DNA of 64,000 nucleotides. It comes from Flavobacterium sp. GTDB lineage: Bacteria; Bacteroidota; Bacteroidia; Flavobacteriales; Flavobacteriaceae. Below are positions 6,422 through 15,852 of the stretch, one piece after another (within the stretch, counting starts at the first letter, position 1; the number at the start of each line of letters is the position of its first letter). Made by a program: the position numbers and the translations under genes. The stretch spans positions 324,325-388,324 of the forward strand of contig JAQSDU010000004.1 of NCBI GenBank assembly GCA_029946065.1. Direction: 5' to 3'. The notes below the pieces were generated by a model, which saw only the letters and a program-made list of their open reading frames with translations, did no database searches and had not been told where the DNA came from.

Positions 6422-9400
6422 TTATTGTACCACAATTCTTTTTACTTCTTTGTTTTCTCCATCAGAAACAGATAAAAGATAAACACCAGCTTCTGCATTT
6501 TTCAATTGGATGTTTTCGTTGAAATTGCCGCTTCCAGCATAATTTTTATCAAAAATCAATCGGCCTCTCATGTCGTAAACTGTAACTGCAATTTTATCAG
6601 AAGTTAGTTTATCGGACTGAATATTGAAAGTTCCGTTGTTTGGATTCGGGTAAACCGCAAAATTGAAAAGCGATTTGCCATCAATGCCCAACAATTCAAC
6701 ACTACAGATGTTAAGGCTCCAAGTTTGAATTGAACCACCATCAGGAGTAGCAGCATCGACAACTTTTAGTGTCCATGTTCCGGCTGATGAAGTTCCGTTT
6801 AATGTTGAAAGCGCATTAAGAGGTTTAATGGTGCCTGAAATGACCGGTGTACCGCCACAAGTTAATGTAATTCCGGCATCGTCAAAAGTAGCATTGATGT
6901 TATTGCTGCTGCCGCATTGTCCTGAAACCAATACTATTTCTGTTCCGGCTGGGCTAACGAGCGATACTGTCAAATCTTCCACATAGGTGTGATTGATTTT
7001 TGCAGTAATATTGATATCAGAAATCGTAACATTATCAGCAATAGTTAATGTTGAAGTTACCGTTCCAGAGGTAGGCACGGTTACAGGAATATTTGTGGAA
7101 GCTGTTGATGTACAAACAATGTGACCTGTAGTGAATTTATTGCCCGCGCTGTATGGGCCGACGCAAGTACTGTTTTTAGGTCTTACTCTCCAAAAATAAT
7201 CTGTTAATTCATTTAAACCAGTTACATTAAAATCTGGTGAACTTGTTTCAGTGGTTGAAACTAGATTGGCGAATGCGTTATCAGTAGCAACTTCAACGTC
7301 ATAAGAAGTTGCAGTTTGACTTGCTGCCCATGTAAGGTTTACTTCAAGTGGCAAATCAACAGCATTGTTTACGGGAGTAGTTAACGTTACCGGAGAAACA
7401 CCAAGACCTAGATAAAAGTTAGCTGTTTTTGTAATTGCTCCAGAAGTTGAAGTTACAATGATATTATAAAATCCTGAACTTGCAGTGTTTAAATTGCTTA
7501 TGGTCATTGTAACCGGTCCAGAAGTTGTTGCAGAAGTGGGAGAGAATGTCACTGTTGTTCCGTCAGGATTGCCAACAGCACTAAATGTAGAAGCGGTATT
7601 ATATCCGCCAAGTGCTAAATAATCAAATGTAAATGTTTTGGTATCTTCATTACAAACATTTTTATTTTGTTCTCCCGCAACACCTGAAAAAGCAATCGCT
7701 TGTGTTGCTGGTGCAGCAGTAATAGTGAAATTCGCATTGGATAAATCAAAAAAGATATTATCATGTCCTTTTACCATAATCCTATTGGTGGTACTGGCTG
7801 AATTCGGAACCGTAACAACTTCAGAGCCGTCATTTGGCACCATACTCGCTAATAAGGTTGGAAAACCTGCTGCGGCACTATTGGTGTAGTAAATATCAAC
7901 ATAAGGTGTATTGATACCGTTTGCGGTCGTTCCAGCAACGTTCCATGTAATAGTTTGGTTGGATCCGCCTGCAACCGATACGTTCGTATTTGGCGAAGTT
8001 ACCGCAAAAGGACCAGCATTCGCATTAACGTGCACTGTTGTAGCAGCTTGATTGGTTTGTCCGCCCAAGATAGAATTATCTCTGGCTGTAAGTACGAAAT
8101 TCAAGTCTCTTGAAACAGAAGAAAGCGCTTCATACGATGTTGTGTTTTGATTGTTCAAGATACGGGTAAGTGAAGGAAAGAATCTTACAGGCGTTGCAGT
8201 AGGCGTAAAAGACCTAAAGTTGGGTCCCGCCGCTTTAGTAGCAGAAGCTTTACTCGCATTTCCTGTAAGCGCACTTGTTGAGTCGTCACTTTCTTCCCAT
8301 GTATAAGTCAATACATCATCTGCATTGACATCAGTAGCGCTACCTACTAGCATAAAAGGAGTAGATTTTGGTATATTATATTCTTCCGCTCCTGCATTTA
8401 CAATCGGCGCACTATTGCCAGGTGCAGTAGTTACGGGACATGATTTTGTTGCAAGGTTGGCTTGTATTTGAATCACATTTGCATAAACAAAATAATCATC
8501 AGAATGTGCTTGTACATCTGTGGTTCCGGTAATTCCGGCATAACCCATAATTGTTGAACCACTTCCTGGCTCTACATTGGTTCCACTTCCTTCATAGTCG
8601 AAAGAATAAGAGTGTGTACCGCCTAATTGATGGCCCATTTCGTGGGCAACATAATCAATATCAAAAGTGTCTCCCTCAGGAACGCCATCAGCTGGAGAAG
8701 TTATTCCGCTACCTTTTTGTCCGGCAACACACACGCATCCAATACACCCGGCGTTTCCACCACCTCCTGTTGCACCAAATAAGTGTCCAATATCATAACT
8801 GGCATTTCCTAACGTTGCTGTTAGATTGGCTTGCAATTCGGAGTTCCAGTTGCCCATGTTAGCAGCATCGGAATAAGGATCTGATGCGGCATCTGTATAA
8901 ATGATTGAAGCTTCTGTAGCAATAAGATTTAATTGTACAGCAAGGTCGATGTTATAGACACCGTTTACTCTTGTCATTGTTGCGTTCATTGCAGCTAAAG
9001 CCAATTCTGTCGTGCCTCCATGATAAACACCATATTCTCCGGTGCAAGATAATGCTAGTCGCATCGTTTTAAAATTGCCTGCGCTTGATCTGGAGACAGA
9101 AGGATTCAGGATTTTGTTAACAGCAACATCCTCAGTACTACATACAAAAGGGAGGTTGGAAGCAATTCTTGTTTTTGAATCAAATAAAACATAAACCGAA
9201 TTGTCTTTTGTGTATGGTTCTATAAATTCAGAACCTTTGTCGGCTCTTAAAATCATAGTTTGGATACCTTTTGGCGATAGGCTAAAAAATAAAGTTGCAC
9301 TTTTGTCGGTGATGCCTTTACCTATATAAGACCTGATTTGAGGAAATTGTGCTTGAAGTGCAGGTTCAAAATTTGATTTTTCCCAAACTGAAAATTGTTC

Positions 9401-9658
9401 CATTTGGCCGTCGATATTTGGCAGCGAAATGATAACTCCGTTTTTACCGGAAAGTCTGTCTTCAACATTTACCAAAGAATTTCTCAATTCTTGCAGGTTG
9501 AGTTGAAAAAATTGCTCATCTGTAGAATAATCTGTAGTTCTGATTTTTTCTAAGTTGATAACGCTTTGTTTGTCAATCTTTTGCCAAGCCGCTTTTTTTT
9601 GTGCGGATACATTAGCAAACGAAAAAACAACAATCAATAAAAGTAGTGCTTTTTTCAT
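6422..9658 (-). CDS. Secreted reprolysin-type zinc metalloprotease with P domain and T9SS type A sorting signal
   Basis: The protein has 1078 residues from ATG 9658, chosen because MKKALLLLIVVFSFANVSAQ is a signal peptide; longer readings add a non-secretory prefix. An N-terminal propeptide-like region is followed by a metzincin catalytic domain with HEMGHQLGGTH near residue 339 and a Met-turn IMGYAG about 30 residues later (M12B type). Further on are fibronectin-type III-like modules (PLEVNLTWAASQTATSYDVEVA), a proprotein-convertase P domain (SSAGTWTLKVVDAATPDGGS), and a C-terminal T9SS type A domain (FAVYPNPNNGTFNI ... GVYLLSVSDGENKEVKRIVVQ). It should be exported by Sec, then secreted or anchored by T9SS. 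A smaller paralogue lies at 10371-12611. Substrate is unknown. Confidence 0.93.
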   Translation of the reverse strand: MKKALLLLIVVFSFANVSAQKKAAWQKIDKQSVINLEKIRTTDYSTDEQFFQLNLQELRNSLVNVEDRLSGKNGVIISLPNIDGQMEQFSVWEKSNFEPALQAQFPQIRSYIGKGITDKSATLFFSLSPKGIQTMILRADKGSEFIEPYTKDNSVYVLFDSKTRIASNLPFVCSTEDVAVNKILNPSVSRSSAGNFKTMRLALSCTGEYGVYHGGTTELALAAMNATMTRVNGVYNIDLAVQLNLIATEASIIYTDAASDPYSDAANMGNWNSELQANLTATLGNASYDIGHLFGATGGGGNAGCIGCVCVAGQKGSGITSPADGVPEGDTFDIDYVAHEMGHQLGGTHSYSFDYEGSGTNVEPGSGSTIMGYAGITGTTDVQAHSDDYFVYANVIQIQANLATKSCPVTTAPGNSAPIVNAGAEEYNIPKSTPFMLVGSATDVNADDVLTYTWEESDDSTSALTGNASKASATKAAGPNFRSFTPTATPVRFFPSLTRILNNQNTTSYEALSSVSRDLNFVLTARDNSILGGQTNQAATTVHVNANAGPFAVTSPNTNVSVAGGSNQTITWNVAGTTANGINTPYVDIYYTNSAAAGFPTLLASMVPNDGSEVVTVPNSASTTNRIMVKGHDNIFFDLSNANFTITAAPATQAIAFSGVAGEQNKNVCNEDTKTFTFDYLALGGYNTASTFSAVGNPDGTTVTFSPTSATTSGPVTMTISNLNTASSGFYNIIVTSTSGAITKTANFYLGLGVSPVTLTTPVNNAVDLPLEVNLTWAASQTATSYDVEVATDNAFANLVSTTETSSPDFNVTGLNELTDYFWRVRPKNSTCVGPYSAGNKFTTGHIVCTSTASTNIPVTVPTSGTVTSTLTIADNVTISDINITAKINHTYVEDLTVSLVSPAGTEIVLVSGQCGSSNNINATFDDAGITLTCGGTPVISGTIKPLNALSTLNGTSSAGTWTLKVVDAATPDGGSIQTWSLNICSVELLGIDGKSLFNFAVYPNPNNGTFNIQSDKLTSDKIAVTVYDMRGRLIFDKNYAGSGNFNENIQLKNAEAGVYLLSVSDGENKEVKRIVVQ

Positions 9659-9801
9659 TTTAATAGAGGTAGTATTTAGTCGAATAAATAAAAATTTGTC
9701 AAATGTATTGAAAAAAAAACCGAAATTTATCCCAAATACTATTAAAATTTGCATTTTATGCTGTTAAAATTATCTAACAACGTCTTACTTAATAAGGAAT
9801 T

Positions 9802-10314
9802 ATGAAAAAGTATAAAATATTCTTTTTGTTGGTTGTGCTGATGGCTTGTAAATCTGCCAAGCAATCAATTGTTGCCGAAAACGCTATAGTGAACTTTACG
9901 TCTGATTGTCCGAAAGAAGGAACTTGTACCGTGAAACTATTGCACAATAAAGCGGTAGTAACAAAAACCGACGAAAACGGCGAGAATTTTCAATATAATT
10001 TGATTGCAGATACTACAAAAACTACGATTGTTTATGAATATTCTAAAAATGTACCAAAGGGTATTATGGATGCCGGATTGCGTGAGGAGATAGTTATTAC
10101 AATTGACAACAATATTAAAGAAGGAAGATTTACAGATTTTCAATCGGCGGTTTTCGGGCGATTTTGTTATTGTAAAGGCTATACAGGTTATTACAAAATT
10201 AAAAGGAGTGTATTAACGGTTATAAACAAAAACCAACAGCAATATTTTAATTTTCAGTTTAAAGTTGATGACGTGCCACAAATCACCCAAAGTATTGATT
10301 TTTCCATAAAATAA
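9802..10314 (+). CDS. Small lipoprotein of unknown function
   Basis: The 170-residue protein has a lipoprotein signal peptide with lipobox LMAC (Cys16). The mature part is beta-rich by appearance and has four Cys residues in two pairs (SDCPKEGTC and FCYCKGYTG) that could form disulfides. I do not recognise the family. It is the only plus-strand gene between the two minus-strand metalloproteases, 143 bp from the start of one and convergent with the other. A link with the proteases (for example inhibition or periplasmic assistance) is a guess from position. Confidence 0.75.
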   Translation: MKKYKIFFLLVVLMACKSAKQSIVAENAIVNFTSDCPKEGTCTVKLLHNKAVVTKTDENGENFQYNLIADTTKTTIVYEYSKNVPKGIMDAGLREEIVITIDNNIKEGRFTDFQSAVFGRFCYCKGYTGYYKIKRSVLTVINKNQQQYFNFQFKVDDVPQITQSIDFSIK

Positions 10315-10350
10315 AAAGAGCGCTTCTTTTGTCGGAAGCACTCTTTTTAG
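10313..10350. terminator. Bidirectional terminator between the lipoprotein and the second metalloprotease
   Basis: AAAAAGAGCGCTTC pairs with GGAAGCACTCTTTTT (one mismatch) across a 7-nt loop with A/T tracts on both flanks. Confidence 0.85.
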
Positions 10351-10370
10351 AAGTATAAAAATAATATTGT

Positions 10371-12611
10371 TTATTCGATGACGATTCTTTTAATGTCTTT
10401 GTTCTTGCCGTCGGATACAGACAACATATAAACGCCCGATTGTGCATTTTCAAGCACAATTTTTTCGTTAAAATCATTGCTTCCTGAAAAGGTCTGATTA
10501 TAAATCATTCTGCCTCTCATATCATATACCTGCATTACAATTTTTTCGGAGGTAAATTTGTCTGACCTTACATTGAAAAAGCCATTACTCGGATTTGGAT
10601 ATACTGAAAAATTAAATTGCGATGGTGCTTCGATCCCTAATGGCGCAGTTGTAATGGTAAAATTGGTATTCGTTACGTCAAAGAAAATATTGTTGTGACC
10701 CATTACCATAAGTCTGTTGGTGGTGCCAACATTATTTGGAACAGTAATAACCGCAGAACCGGTGTTGGGCACCTGGCTTGCCAATAATGTTGGAAAACTT
10801 GTGCCAGAATTTGTAGAAATATAAATGTCAACCGTATCTGCACCAATTGGCGCTACGTCTGTTCCTGCAACAAACCATGTAACTGTTTGAGAGGTAAAGG
10901 CTGGCCAAGAAACATTAGTGTTTGGTGTAAGTATAGTAAAAGGATCTTCGCCTACAAAAGTTACGGTCATGTTTTTTCTATCTGTTTGTCCACCATTGAC
11001 GACATTGTTATCTCTTACCGTAAGTGTAAAATGAACGGTGCGTTCAATAGAAGGTACTTTTTCGTAGTTAGGCACTAAATTGTTGGCAATTACGCTGCTT
11101 AGAACAGGCATGTATCGGTCAGGTGATGCAGATGGTGGTCGCGACCTGAAATTAGGACTTGCATCGCTATTCTCGTCTGGTAAGGAAGAGTCTAATCCAA
11201 CATCTGTTTGCTCCCAACAGTAAGTTAAGTCATCATTTTCAGCATCCGTAGCGTTGCCTTTAAGGACAAATGCGGTACCTATCGGGATGGTATAATTGGC
11301 AAGTGTCGCAATTACCGGATGTGCATTTATGTTGGTCACGTTTACAGAACAGTTACCGGTACCAGCGACTTTTGTGTTCATTTCTGTCATGCTTATAAAA
11401 CTGAAATGAGCGTCAGAATGTGGTTGAATGTTTTGTGGTGAACAGATGCCTGCATACGCCATAATGGTAGTGCCGCTTGCGGGTTCTACAGCAGTAGTCG
11501 CATTTCTGTTACCGCCACCGCAAGAGCCTTGTTCACTGTTGAAAGTGTGGTTGGCACCAAATTGATGTCCCATTTCATGAGCAACATAATCAATATTAAA
11601 GGCGTCATTTATAGGTGAAGATGAGCCGGTCACGCCTCTGGCTTTCTGTGAGGTATTGCAAACAGAGCCGAGTGCCGCAACACCACCACCGCCAGTGGAA
11701 AAAATATGGCCAATATCATAGTTTGCACTGCCAATATTATTGGTTACAAAAGTTTGGTTTTCAGACATTAGCGTTACGCCGTTATTGTTGGTAAATCCAT
11801 CTTCAGCATTCAATGATATGAGGATATCGTTATTGGCAACAAGCTCCATTGTGAGTGACATGTCTCTTTCATAAAGACCATTTACGCGGGTCATAGAAAC
11901 AACCATTGCCGCCAAAACAGCTGCTCTTTTTTGCGCATCTGTTCCTGCACTAAGTCCAGCAGCATTGATGTGAAAGTTCGAGTATTCAATCGTGCTTGAT
12001 AAAGCCAAACGGTATGTCCTGAAAATTTGTGTGCTTGATTGTGTGCTATTGGTATTCTTGTTTTGGTCAGGTGTAGCATCGTTTTCGGCGCTCACAGAAC
12101 ACTCAAATCCTTCTGATTGCGGAAGATTATCACGGCTATACACAATATAATTTTTCAAATCTTTAGTATAAGTATCGATATATGTTGTCTCGTCGGCAGA
12201 AAACCTCATGACATGAAGTCCGAAAAGGGTAGTGGTAAACCGTATAGACGATCGGTTGTTTACGCCAACACCAACATAAGACTGAATTTCAGGATAACGT
12301 GCTGCCAAACTGGGATCCATTATCGACGCTTCATAAATACGAAACGTTTCAAATGTACCTCCTGGCGTTGGAAACGAAATCAATACATTAGAAATACTAT
12401 TGTTTTTTCGTGAAGGCGCGGCAGCCAAGCTTGATTTCATTTGATCTAAATCCAAATGGTAAACCAAAAAATCTGTAGGAGTTGATTTTCGCGCTACTTT
12501 TTCAGCAGCAACGATGGTGTTGCTTTTTGTTTTTGTCCATAATTCACCTCCCTGGGCATAACCAGAAAAGTAGAAACTAAAAAAAAAGGATAAGAGTAGT
12601 ATTTTTTTCAT
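10371..12611 (-). CDS. Secreted reprolysin-type zinc metalloprotease with T9SS type A sorting signal
   Basis: The protein has 746 residues from ATG 12611 (signal peptide MKKILLLSFFFSFYFSGYAQ); an in-frame TTG two codons earlier is less likely. The catalytic motif HEMGHQFGANH lies near residue 345, with a Met-turn IMAYAGIC downstream. The propeptide, catalytic domain and the following beta domain (PNTGSAVITVPNN...TTNRLMVMGHNNIFFD) match the 1078-residue neighbour closely, including shared phrases such as NTNFTIT. It lacks the fibronectin and P-domain block and goes straight to a type A sorting domain (FNFSVYPNPSNGFFNV ... KDIKRIVIE). It looks like a tandem duplicate that lost or never gained the C-terminal modules. 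Confidence 0.92.
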   Translation of the reverse strand: MKKILLLSFFFSFYFSGYAQGGELWTKTKSNTIVAAEKVARKSTPTDFLVYHLDLDQMKSSLAAAPSRKNNSISNVLISFPTPGGTFETFRIYEASIMDPSLAARYPEIQSYVGVGVNNRSSIRFTTTLFGLHVMRFSADETTYIDTYTKDLKNYIVYSRDNLPQSEGFECSVSAENDATPDQNKNTNSTQSSTQIFRTYRLALSSTIEYSNFHINAAGLSAGTDAQKRAAVLAAMVVSMTRVNGLYERDMSLTMELVANNDILISLNAEDGFTNNNGVTLMSENQTFVTNNIGSANYDIGHIFSTGGGGVAALGSVCNTSQKARGVTGSSSPINDAFNIDYVAHEMGHQFGANHTFNSEQGSCGGGNRNATTAVEPASGTTIMAYAGICSPQNIQPHSDAHFSFISMTEMNTKVAGTGNCSVNVTNINAHPVIATLANYTIPIGTAFVLKGNATDAENDDLTYCWEQTDVGLDSSLPDENSDASPNFRSRPPSASPDRYMPVLSSVIANNLVPNYEKVPSIERTVHFTLTVRDNNVVNGGQTDRKNMTVTFVGEDPFTILTPNTNVSWPAFTSQTVTWFVAGTDVAPIGADTVDIYISTNSGTSFPTLLASQVPNTGSAVITVPNNVGTTNRLMVMGHNNIFFDVTNTNFTITTAPLGIEAPSQFNFSVYPNPSNGFFNVRSDKFTSEKIVMQVYDMRGRMIYNQTFSGSNDFNEKIVLENAQSGVYMLSVSDGKNKDIKRIVIE

Positions 12612-12636
12612 AGTCAAAAAATTAATTTTTAAAAAT

Positions 12637-12644
12637 CAAATTTA
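12637..12644 (-). promoter_or_regulatory. -7 box of the second metalloprotease
   Basis: TAAATTTG on the minus strand, 25 nt upstream of ATG 12611, fits TAnnTTTG. No good -33 was seen. Confidence 0.45.
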
Positions 12645-12819
12645 GCAAATTTTCAGTGGATTGTATGCCGATATGTCTGTTTTTTAATTGAAACTCAGTG
12701 ATAATTGTTTGTTTTATTCTATGAAACTGCTGTTTTGACAAATTTCAAATAAGAAAACAAGCAATTTTATAACCAGACAAATTGTAGGACACACTCTTTT
12801 TTTATCCCGCAGGATACCC

Positions 12820-12827
12820 TAAATTTG
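12820..12827 (+). promoter_or_regulatory. -7 box of ribF
   Basis: TAAATTTG matches TAnnTTTG. Transcription should start near 12834, which rules out the earlier in-frame TTG at 12825 as start and supports TTG 12849. Confidence 0.55.
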
Positions 12828-12848
12828 CAGCATCGTAAAACTGTAGCT

Positions 12849-13808
12849 TTGAAGATTTTTCATTCGATTAATGATTTTAAGTCCGATGCCAAAACCATTG
12901 TCACACTCGGAACTTTCGATGGTGTTCATATTGGGCATACCAAAATCATTGAAAGATTGTTGCACAGTGCATCAACTTCGGGATGCGAAACGCTTTTGCT
13001 TACTTTTTTCCCACACCCACGAATGGTTTTACAAGACCAATCTGAAATCAAGTTGCTTAATACCATCAACGAGAAATCAATGTTGCTCGATAAAACTGGA
13101 CTTGATAATCTTGTGATTCATCCGTTTGACAAGGTTTTTTCTAGACTTACAGCCGAAGAATTTGTCAAGAACATTCTAGTTGACCAATTTAATATTAGTA
13201 AAATAATCATCGGTCACGACCACAGATTTGGAAGAAACAGGACTGCTAGCATTGATGATCTTATTATTTTTGGTGAAATGTATGGCTTTGCCGTCGAACA
13301 AATTTCACCCCAAGAAATCAATGAAGTCGCTGTTAGCTCGACCAAAATCCGAAATGCCCTTAAAGAAGGTAACATTGCATTGGCGAATACTTTTTTAGGT
13401 TACCATTATATGTTAACTGGAATTGTTGTTAAAGGCAAACAACTCGGCCGAACGCTTGGTTATCCAACGGCAAACCTTTATATTCCGGAAGATTATAAGC
13501 TTATTCCACAACACGGTATCTATGTTGTATATAGCGAAATAGACGGAAAACTTGTTTATGGTATGATGAGCATCGGCACCAATCCTACTGTTGGCGGCGA
13601 AAAGGAAACCATCGAAATCAATTATTTTGACTATGATAATGATCTCTACAGACGCGAAATTGCCGTTTCGATAATGCATCGCATCCGTGATGAAGAAAAA
13701 TTTGATAGCCTTGAAGCCTTGAAAGAGCAACTACACCAAGACAAAATAACATCATTAGCATTTATCAAAAAGGAAAATAATGATGAAGAAGTTATTTTTA
13801 CCGATTGA
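12849..13808 (+). CDS. ribF: Bifunctional riboflavin kinase / FAD synthetase
   Basis: The enzyme makes FMN from riboflavin and then FAD. The N-terminal nucleotidyltransferase part has TLGTFDGVHIGH (near residue 20), the HDHRFG motif and SSTKIRNAL; the C-terminal flavokinase part has GRTLGYPTANLYI, MSIGTNPTVGG and ETIEINYFDYDNDLY. The start is put at TTG 12849 (KIFHSINDFKSD), giving 319 residues, because flavobacterial RibF proteins start with this segment and a -7 box overlaps the longer reading. No ATG is available in frame. The 3' end overlaps the next gene by 29 bp, implying translational coupling with an HTTM membrane protein. Confidence 0.93.
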   Translation: MKIFHSINDFKSDAKTIVTLGTFDGVHIGHTKIIERLLHSASTSGCETLLLTFFPHPRMVLQDQSEIKLLNTINEKSMLLDKTGLDNLVIHPFDKVFSRLTAEEFVKNILVDQFNISKIIIGHDHRFGRNRTASIDDLIIFGEMYGFAVEQISPQEINEVAVSSTKIRNALKEGNIALANTFLGYHYMLTGIVVKGKQLGRTLGYPTANLYIPEDYKLIPQHGIYVVYSEIDGKLVYGMMSIGTNPTVGGEKETIEINYFDYDNDLYRREIAVSIMHRIRDEEKFDSLEALKEQLHQDKITSLAFIKKENNDEEVIFTD

Positions 13809-15105
13809 CAATGCGCCACTAATTCTTTTTAGGATTTTTTTTGGCGTTTTGCTTTCCTGTGAGGCATTTGGTGCTATATTATCAGGTTGGGTAAAAAATA
13901 ATTTCATACTTCCAAAGTTTACATTTTCTTATATCGGGTTCGAATGGTTGCAACCGCTTCCTGGTAATGGGATGTATTTTTACTTTGCCATCATGGGATT
14001 GTTTGGCGTTTTGGTAGCGCTTGGTTATCGTTATCGGCTGAGTATGTTTATTTATACCATGCTTTGGATGGGCGCCTATTTGATGCAAAAATCGTCCTAT
14101 AACAACCATTACTACCTTGTCTTGCTGATTTGTTTGATCATGAATTTCCTGCCCGCCAATGTGTGGCTTTCGCTTGACGCAAAAAGAAATCTGACCATAA
14201 AAAGTAGTCAAATGCCGCAATGGTGTGCGTGGATTATGATATTCCAGATTGCGATTGTTTATTTTTTTGCAGCGTTGTCAAAACTGTATGTTGGCTGGTT
14301 GGACGGGAGTTTTATAAATTTGGCGTTTCATCATTCGCCGTATTTTAAATATGCAAGTGCTGTTTTAGGCGAACAGTGGTTTCAACTTTTTATCGCTTAT
14401 GGCGGATTTGGCTTTGATTTGTTGATTGTGCCGCTATTATTATGGAAAAAATCCAGAACACCGGCATTAATTTCCTGTCTGATTTTTCACTTGTTCAATG
14501 CTGTTTTTTTTCAAATTGGAATTTTTCCGTTCCTAGCCTTGAGTTTTGTAATATTTTTTTATCCATCGGAAAGCATCCGGAAAGTGTTTTTTCCAAAAAA
14601 AGCATGCATTCCAGCCAATGCAGCTATAGTTGCAAATACTACAATGGTGTATTATTTTTTTATACCTTATTTTTTATTACAGTTGGCGTTGCCCATTCGG
14701 CATTATTTTGTCAAAGGTGATGTGACTTGGACCGAAGAAGGCCATCGCTTAAGCTGGCGCATGATGTTGCGCATGCGAACGGGTCATACAGAATATAGAG
14801 TTATTGACAAGCACAGCGGTCAAGCAGAAATATATGACTACCGAAAAAAATTAACGACAAAGCAATGCTATTTCGTGCAATCTAAGCCAGATGGGATTTG
14901 GCAAATGGCACATTTTATTAAACATGAATATGCTTTAAATGGCAAAGATGTTAGTGTTTTTGTTGATTGCATGGTTGCGATTAATGGCGAAAATTACAAA
15001 CGATTCATCGATCCCGAAATAGATATTTCCGAAGCAAAATGGGATTATTTTTCCCATAATGATTGGATTTTGTTGTACGATGCCGATGGAAATTTGATAC
15101 AATAA
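13780..15105 (+). CDS. HTTM-domain (vitamin K-dependent gamma-carboxylase-like) membrane protein
   Basis: The 441-residue protein has at least seven hydrophobic segments in its first 310 residues (for example LILFRIFFGVLLSCEAFG, NHYYLVLLICLIMNFLPA and GIFPFLALSFVIFF). This is the horizontally transferred transmembrane (HTTM) domain pattern related to vitamin K-dependent carboxylase, including SYNNHYYLVLL and FAALSKLYVGWLDG. A soluble C-terminal domain of about 130 residues follows (TEEGHRLSWRMMLRMRTGH ... WDYFSHNDWILLYDADG). Whether it has carboxylase activity is unknown. It overlaps ribF by 29 bp; this order recurs in flavobacteria as far as I recall, so expression is probably linked. Confidence 0.8.
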   Translation: MMKKLFLPIDNAPLILFRIFFGVLLSCEAFGAILSGWVKNNFILPKFTFSYIGFEWLQPLPGNGMYFYFAIMGLFGVLVALGYRYRLSMFIYTMLWMGAYLMQKSSYNNHYYLVLLICLIMNFLPANVWLSLDAKRNLTIKSSQMPQWCAWIMIFQIAIVYFFAALSKLYVGWLDGSFINLAFHHSPYFKYASAVLGEQWFQLFIAYGGFGFDLLIVPLLLWKKSRTPALISCLIFHLFNAVFFQIGIFPFLALSFVIFFYPSESIRKVFFPKKACIPANAAIVANTTMVYYFFIPYFLLQLALPIRHYFVKGDVTWTEEGHRLSWRMMLRMRTGHTEYRVIDKHSGQAEIYDYRKKLTTKQCYFVQSKPDGIWQMAHFIKHEYALNGKDVSVFVDCMVAINGENYKRFIDPEIDISEAKWDYFSHNDWILLYDADGNLIQ

Positions 15106-15267
15106 CGCTCAATCAAATATTGACTTATTGTCAAACAAATATTAAAATCTTTCATTTTTTTAGTTAAAAAAATTAATTATTAAGCATTATTGCGTAAATT
15201 TAATACAAGATTTTATAATCTATTTTCATTTCGAAATTATTTTTAATAAAATTATAAAACTATTTTT

Positions 15268-15720
15268 ATGAAATTTACAAGAGAACTTACCAATGGATTC
15301 ATCATTTTTTTTGGAATAGGAATTTATTTTTTAGTATTGGATTTTCTGGGGTATTCAGATATATTCCTACTTCGTCTTTTTAATGTAGTATTTGTCATTT
15401 ATGGTGTAAATCGTACCATAAAAGGCAACAAAGAAGCAGGTATAAGAGGCTATAATACTAATTTTCTTGCGGCTGTTATTACTTCTATGTTTGGCGCAAT
15501 TTTAAGTGTAAGTGGCCTTTTGATTTACATTTATGCAAATGGCGGGCAGCAGTATATTCAAAAATTACCTGACAATTTTATTTTTGGAGGCAGTTCTGTT
15601 TCGATGTGGGAATACTGTATTGGATTGATGTTCGAATCTGTGGCTGCATCGTTAATGGTGTCTTTTTGCCTGATGCAATATTGGAAAGACAAAGTAGAAG
15701 TCATCGATAAAGCCAATTAG
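15268..15720 (+). CDS. Small membrane protein of unknown function
   Basis: The 150-residue protein has four likely membrane segments: residues about 8-27, 32-48, 65-90 and 112-138. Its N-terminus MKFTRELTNGFIIFFGIGIYFLVLDFLG is membrane-embedded and there is no cleavable signal. I cannot assign a family. It stands alone, with AT-rich DNA on both sides and a near-consensus TAAATTTA about 70 nt upstream. Confidence 0.65.
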   Translation: MKFTRELTNGFIIFFGIGIYFLVLDFLGYSDIFLLRLFNVVFVIYGVNRTIKGNKEAGIRGYNTNFLAAVITSMFGAILSVSGLLIYIYANGGQQYIQKLPDNFIFGGSSVSMWEYCIGLMFESVAASLMVSFCLMQYWKDKVEVIDKAN

Positions 15721-15823
15721 AAAATAGGTTCAAGAGTCTAGGTCAACGGTCAGGAAATGATGTGTGAATTGCAGAATTCTTGATTCTTAGCCTTTGACTC
15801 TTTTTTCTTAATTCGGAATTGCC

Positions 15824-15831
15824 TACTTTTG
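15824..15831 (+). promoter_or_regulatory. -7 box of bioB
   Basis: TACTTTTG matches TAnnTTTG, 21 nt before ATG 15853. It overlaps an in-frame TTG at 15829 and therefore argues against that longer start. Confidence 0.5.
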
Positions 15832-15852
15832 AACCAATCAAAATATGCCCGT

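Noticed and set aside
9659..9754. Longer N-terminus for the 1078-residue metalloprotease
   Set aside because: The extra 32 residues precede a textbook signal peptide and would block export.
12825..12848. Earlier TTG start for ribF
   Set aside because: It lies inside the -7 box TAAATTTG, upstream of the likely transcription start, and the conserved N-terminus begins at 12849.
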